Assembly: GCA_021790555.1 (NCBI GenBank)
Contig: JAJYGY010000201.1
Coordinates: 1-11,798, forward strand
Source of the DNA: a bacterium
GTDB lineage: Bacteria > Oederibacteriota > JAJYGY01
Length of the DNA stretch: 11,798 nucleotides
Direction of reading: 5' to 3'
A program made the translations under genes and the position numbers. This document shows, one piece after another, positions 9,307-11,798 of the stretch (positions within the stretch are counted from its first letter, which is position 1; every line of letters starts with the position of its first letter). A model generated the notes under the pieces. It was not told the DNA's origin. It ran no database searches and saw only the letters and a program-made list of their open reading frames with translations.

Positions 9307-10125
9307 ATGAGCCTGACGAGCGAATGGATCCGTTTTGGAAATTCCGGCGAGCACCTCGGCTACCTGGCCCAGATGGACGGCGGCCAGAGCCGGCCCGGCC
9401 TGGTGCTCATCCAGGAGGCCTGGGGCGTGGACGAGCACATCATGGACGTGGCCCGGCGCTTCGCCCGGGCGGGGTACGCCGTGCTGGCGCCCGACCTCTT
9501 CGCCAGGGACGGCCAGCGTCCCGAGGCCCTCAAGGCCGGGCGGATGGAGGAGCTGAAGGCCTTCGTCGACGGACTGCCCCCCGGCGCCTGGGGAAACCCG
9601 GCCGAGAGGGAGGCGGCGCTGGCCGGGCTTCCCCAGGACCAGGGCCGGCGGGTGGGCGAATCCTACAACCTGCTTTTCGGGGGCCTGCTGGGCAACCCGG
9701 GGCAGTTCCTCCCGCCCCTGCTGGCGGCGGCCGCCCACCTGCGCGGGCAGGTTCCCTCCAGCAGGGGCCGCAGGGTGGGGAGCCTGGGCTTCTGCATGGG
9801 CGGGGGCCTTTCCGGGCTTTTGGCCAGCCAGGACGGGGAACTGGCCGCGGCCGTCATCTTCTACGGCCAGGGCCTGCCCAAGGACAAGATCCCCGGCCTG
9901 GCCTGCCCCCTGCTGGCCTTCCACGGCCAGACCGACAGGCGCCTGGTCGACGCCCTGCCCCAGTTCGAGGCCGACATGAAGCAGGCCGGCAAGGCGCTGG
10001 AAGTGCGCGTCTACCCGGGGGCCGGACACGCCTTCTTCAACGACACCCGGCCCAGCTACCAGGCCGAGGCGGCGCGCGACGCCTTCGCCCGGGCCCTGGC
10101 CTTTTTGAACGGGAGCCTGTCATGA
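9307..10125 (+). CDS. Dienelactone-hydrolase-family alpha/beta hydrolase with extra segment
   Basis: This 272-residue cytoplasmic protein belongs to the dienelactone hydrolase (DLH) family, which hydrolyses lactones and esters with a Cys-Asp-His triad. The nucleophile is Cys163 in GFCMGGG, the acid Asp210 in FHGQTD, and the base His241 in GAGHAFFND. The conserved early Glu is Glu37 in QEAWG. Cys-Asp (47) and Asp-His (31) distances match classical DLH (C123, D171, H202). The Glu-Cys distance is about 39 residues longer, owing to an additional segment around residues 80-150. The Arg that follows His in classical DLH to bind the diene-lactone carboxylate is Asn245 here, so the true substrate is probably different. 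There is no signal peptide. The stop overlaps the start of an ABC-2 ATPase (ATGA), implying coupled expression. Its role with that exporter is unknown; substrate processing or self-protection is conjecture. Confidence 0.9.
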   Translation: MSLTSEWIRFGNSGEHLGYLAQMDGGQSRPGLVLIQEAWGVDEHIMDVARRFARAGYAVLAPDLFARDGQRPEALKAGRMEELKAFVDGLPPGAWGNPAEREAALAGLPQDQGRRVGESYNLLFGGLLGNPGQFLPPLLAAAAHLRGQVPSSRGRRVGSLGFCMGGGLSGLLASQDGELAAAVIFYGQGLPKDKIPGLACPLLAFHGQTDRRLVDALPQFEADMKQAGKALEVRVYPGAGHAFFNDTRPSYQAEAARDAFARALAFLNGSLS

Positions 10126-10967
10126 AGGGGAATCGCCCGGGGGCGCAACCCATCGTCAGGGTGAGGGGCCTCACCAAGAGTTTCGGACCCCTGAAGGCCG
10201 TGGACGGGGTCGACCTGGACATCCAGGGCGGCGAGTCCTTCGCCCTGCTGGGCCCCAACGGGGCCGGCAAGTCCACCACCATCAAGATGATGATGGGACT
10301 GCTTCCGCCGGACGGGGGCGAGGTGGAGATCAACGGCTATTCGCTGAGGCGCCAGCCCCTGCGCGTCCGCCAGTCGGTGGGCTACGTGCCCCAGTCCCTT
10401 TCCGTGGACGGGGCCCTGACCGGCCGCGAGAACCTCTACTTTTTCGGGCGTTTCTACGGGCTTTCCGGCGCCGAGGTGCGGCGGCGCATCCCCGGCATCC
10501 TGGAGATGCTGGACCTCGAGGAGGCCGCCTCCAGGCCGGTGGCCACCTATTCGGGCGGCATGATCCGCCGCCTGGAGATCGGCCAGGCCGTGCTGCACCG
10601 GCCGCCCCTGGTCTTCCTGGACGAGCCCACCGTGGGGATGGACCCGGTCTCGCGCGAGGCCCTGTGGAAGCACATCCGCGCGCTGCAGAGCCGGCAGGGG
10701 ACCACCGTGCTGCTGACCACCCACTACATGGAGGAGGCCGAGTCCCTTTGCTCGCGCATCGCCATCATGGCCAAGGGCAAGGTGGCGGCCCTGGGCAACC
10801 TGGCCCAGCTGCGCCGTCAGGCCGGCCTGCCCCAGGCCAGCCTCAACCGCATCTTCATCCATTTCGCGGGCAAGCGCCGTGCCGGGGAGGAGGATTCCCC
10901 GGAGGATTCGGGACAGGGCCTGCTTTCCGTCAAGAGGAGCCGACGTGTCGCGCGCAGACTTGGTTGA
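10122..10967 (+). CDS. Second ABC-2 type exporter ATP-binding protein
   Basis: This 281-residue ATPase would drive the permease that follows. Walker A is GPNGAGKST (44-52, Lys50), the Q-loop is in YVPQSLSVDGALTGREN, the signature YSGGMIRRLEIG (143-154), Walker B and D-loop FLDEPTVGMD (165-174) and the H-loop His201 in TTHYMEEAE. After the signature the protein has IGQAV where many relatives have IARAL. The C-terminus replaces the usual SLED(V/A)F motif with SLNRIFIHFAG and ends in a charged tail rich in Glu, Asp and Arg. The ATG overlaps the hydrolase stop by 4 nt, and the last 23 nt overlap the permease gene. It is only a distant paralogue of the ATPase at 7643; the two systems look independent rather than a recent duplication. 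Confidence 0.94.
   Translation: MKGNRPGAQPIVRVRGLTKSFGPLKAVDGVDLDIQGGESFALLGPNGAGKSTTIKMMMGLLPPDGGEVEINGYSLRRQPLRVRQSVGYVPQSLSVDGALTGRENLYFFGRFYGLSGAEVRRRIPGILEMLDLEEAASRPVATYSGGMIRRLEIGQAVLHRPPLVFLDEPTVGMDPVSREALWKHIRALQSRQGTTVLLTTHYMEEAESLCSRIAIMAKGKVAALGNLAQLRRQAGLPQASLNRIFIHFAGKRRAGEEDSPEDSGQGLLSVKRSRRVARRLG
10935..10939 (+). promoter_or_regulatory. Ribosome-binding site supporting a GTG start within the ATPase gene
   Basis: AGGAG lies 5 nt before the GTG at 10945, inside the end of the upstream ATPase gene. It makes this GTG preferable to the in-frame GTG at 10981 and ATG at 10984, which lack a clear site. Confidence 0.6.
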
Positions 10968-11745
10968 ACGCAACCACCCCGTGATGCTCTACTTTTACCA
11001 TTTGTGGGTGATCGTGGAGATGGAGACCGTGAAGATCCTGAAGGACCCCACCGAGATGGCCTCGCGCAGCCTGCAGCCCGCGCTGTGGCTTCTGATCTTC
11101 GGCGAGGCCTTCAACCGCCTGCACGCCGTGCCCACCGGCGGGATGGATTACCTCTCCTTCCTCACGCCGGGGATCCTGGCCCAATCCATCACCTTCGTCT
11201 CCATCTTCAACGGGCTGTCCATCATCTGGGAGAAGGACATGGGCCTGATGCAGAAGCTGCTGAGCACGCCCATCCGCCATTCCTCGCTGGTGCTGGGCAA
11301 GATGCTGGCCAGCACCTCGCGCTCCATCACCCAGGTGGTGGTCATCCTGGCGCTGGCCCTGCTGCTGCGCGTGCCTCTGCAGTGGGGCTGGGGCCGGTTG
11401 GCCGGGCTCCTGCTGCTGACCGTGCTGGGGTCGGCGCTTTTCTCCGGCTTCTCCATGGTCATCGCCTCCATCGTGCGCACCCGCGACCGCATGATGGGCA
11501 TCGGCCAGCTGGTGACCATGCCGCTGTTCTTCGCCTCCAGCGCGCTCTACCCCATCGCCATCATGCCGCCCTGGCTGCAGGCCTTCTCCAAGGGCAACCC
11601 CCTCACCTACCTGGTGGAGGGGCTGCGCGCCCTGCTGCTTGGCACGGGGGCCCATCCCATCGGCATGGACGTGGCCATTTTGGGAGGCGCCGCCGGGCTG
11701 ATGTGGTGGCTGGCCACCCTGCTTTACCCGAGCCTTTTGTATTGA
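10945..11745 (+). CDS. Second ABC-2 type exporter permease
   Basis: This 266-residue membrane protein is an ABC-2 permease with six likely helices at about 42-57, 71-94, 125-143, 151-175, 187-207 and 241-260. Landmarks are SIIWEKDMGLMQKLLSTPI after TM2, MPLFFASSALYPI in TM5 and NPLTYLVEGLRALLLG before TM6. An N-terminal cytosolic segment of about 40 residues precedes TM1. The GTG at 10945 is chosen because of the AGGAG site; it gives a 23-nt overlap with the ATPase gene. Starting at 10984 would remove 13 residues without touching the membrane domain, so the exact start is uncertain. It shares landmark motifs with the permease at 8451 but differs widely elsewhere, so substrates may differ. Confidence 0.92.
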   Translation: MSRADLVERNHPVMLYFYHLWVIVEMETVKILKDPTEMASRSLQPALWLLIFGEAFNRLHAVPTGGMDYLSFLTPGILAQSITFVSIFNGLSIIWEKDMGLMQKLLSTPIRHSSLVLGKMLASTSRSITQVVVILALALLLRVPLQWGWGRLAGLLLLTVLGSALFSGFSMVIASIVRTRDRMMGIGQLVTMPLFFASSALYPIAIMPPWLQAFSKGNPLTYLVEGLRALLLGTGAHPIGMDVAILGGAAGLMWWLATLLYPSLLY

Positions 11746-11776
11746 TCCGAAGAAAGCGAGTGCCATTTAGTTGTCA

Positions 11777-11797
11777 TTGCATCAAGTTTTGCATCAA
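11777..11797. repeat. Tandem 9-bp direct repeat TTGCATCAA in AT-rich tail
   Basis: TTGCATCAA occurs at 11777-11785 and again at 11789-11797, separated by GTT, giving a 12-nt period. Each copy is itself partly dyadic (TTG-CAT-CAA). A TTGTCA at 11771-11776 just before could be a -35 box for a gene beyond the window. The sequence after the last permease has no clear hairpin terminator. The repeat is certain; an operator role is only a guess because the window ends here. Confidence 0.6.
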
Positions 11798-11798
11798 A

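Noticed and set aside
7643..11745. Recent duplication of the two ABC-2 ATPase-permease pairs
   Set aside because: They share only family motifs; the linkers, the C-termini and most of the permease sequences differ, so they are old or separately acquired paralogues.

Overview
The window is strongly GC-rich and fully packed. Every gene I can support lies on the plus strand, and nearly all take part in membrane export. The proteins point to a diderm bacterium: an HAE-type RND pump, a TolC-like outer-membrane factor and a lipoprotein membrane-fusion protein all need an outer membrane. The phylum cannot be fixed from the sequence. The RND N-terminus and the short adaptor resemble proteins I associate with Acidobacteriota (Holophagae) and some deltaproteobacterial lineages, but that is a weak inference.

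Layout. (1) 3-3215: a complete RND inner-membrane pump whose promoter, ribosome site and probably adaptor lie upstream of the window. (2) 3216-3320: a gap with an AT-rich core, the best place for an internal promoter or operator. (3) 3321-9200: five tightly spaced genes, namely a TolC-like outer-membrane factor, a short HlyD/MacA-like lipoprotein adaptor, a MacB-type ABC transporter, an ABC-2 ATPase and an ABC-2 permease. Gaps are 29 nt, a 1-nt overlap, 10 nt and 1 nt, so this reads as one transcription unit. (4) 9201-9306: a short gap with a weak terminator-like element. (5) 9307-11745: a dienelactone-hydrolase-family enzyme, then a second ABC-2 ATPase and permease. These are joined by 4-nt and 23-nt overlaps and so are probably translationally coupled. 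(6) 11746-11798: an AT-rich tail with a tandem 9-bp repeat, probably the control region of the next gene.

How the genes may work together: the factor, adaptor and MacB-like protein form a plausible tripartite exporter that takes substrate from the periplasm or inner membrane across the outer membrane. The two ABC-2 pairs (DrrAB/NodIJ-like architecture) would move substrate across the inner membrane. The RND pump may use the same outer-membrane factor. No biosynthetic, regulatory or mobile-element gene is present, so the substrates cannot be read from this window.

No clearly new system is proven. The points most worth a second look are the adaptor with almost no alpha-hairpin, the altered D-loop in the MacB-like ATPase, the hydrolase with an extra segment of about 39 residues coupled to an ABC-2 exporter, and the contiguous tripartite-plus-ABC-2 arrangement.
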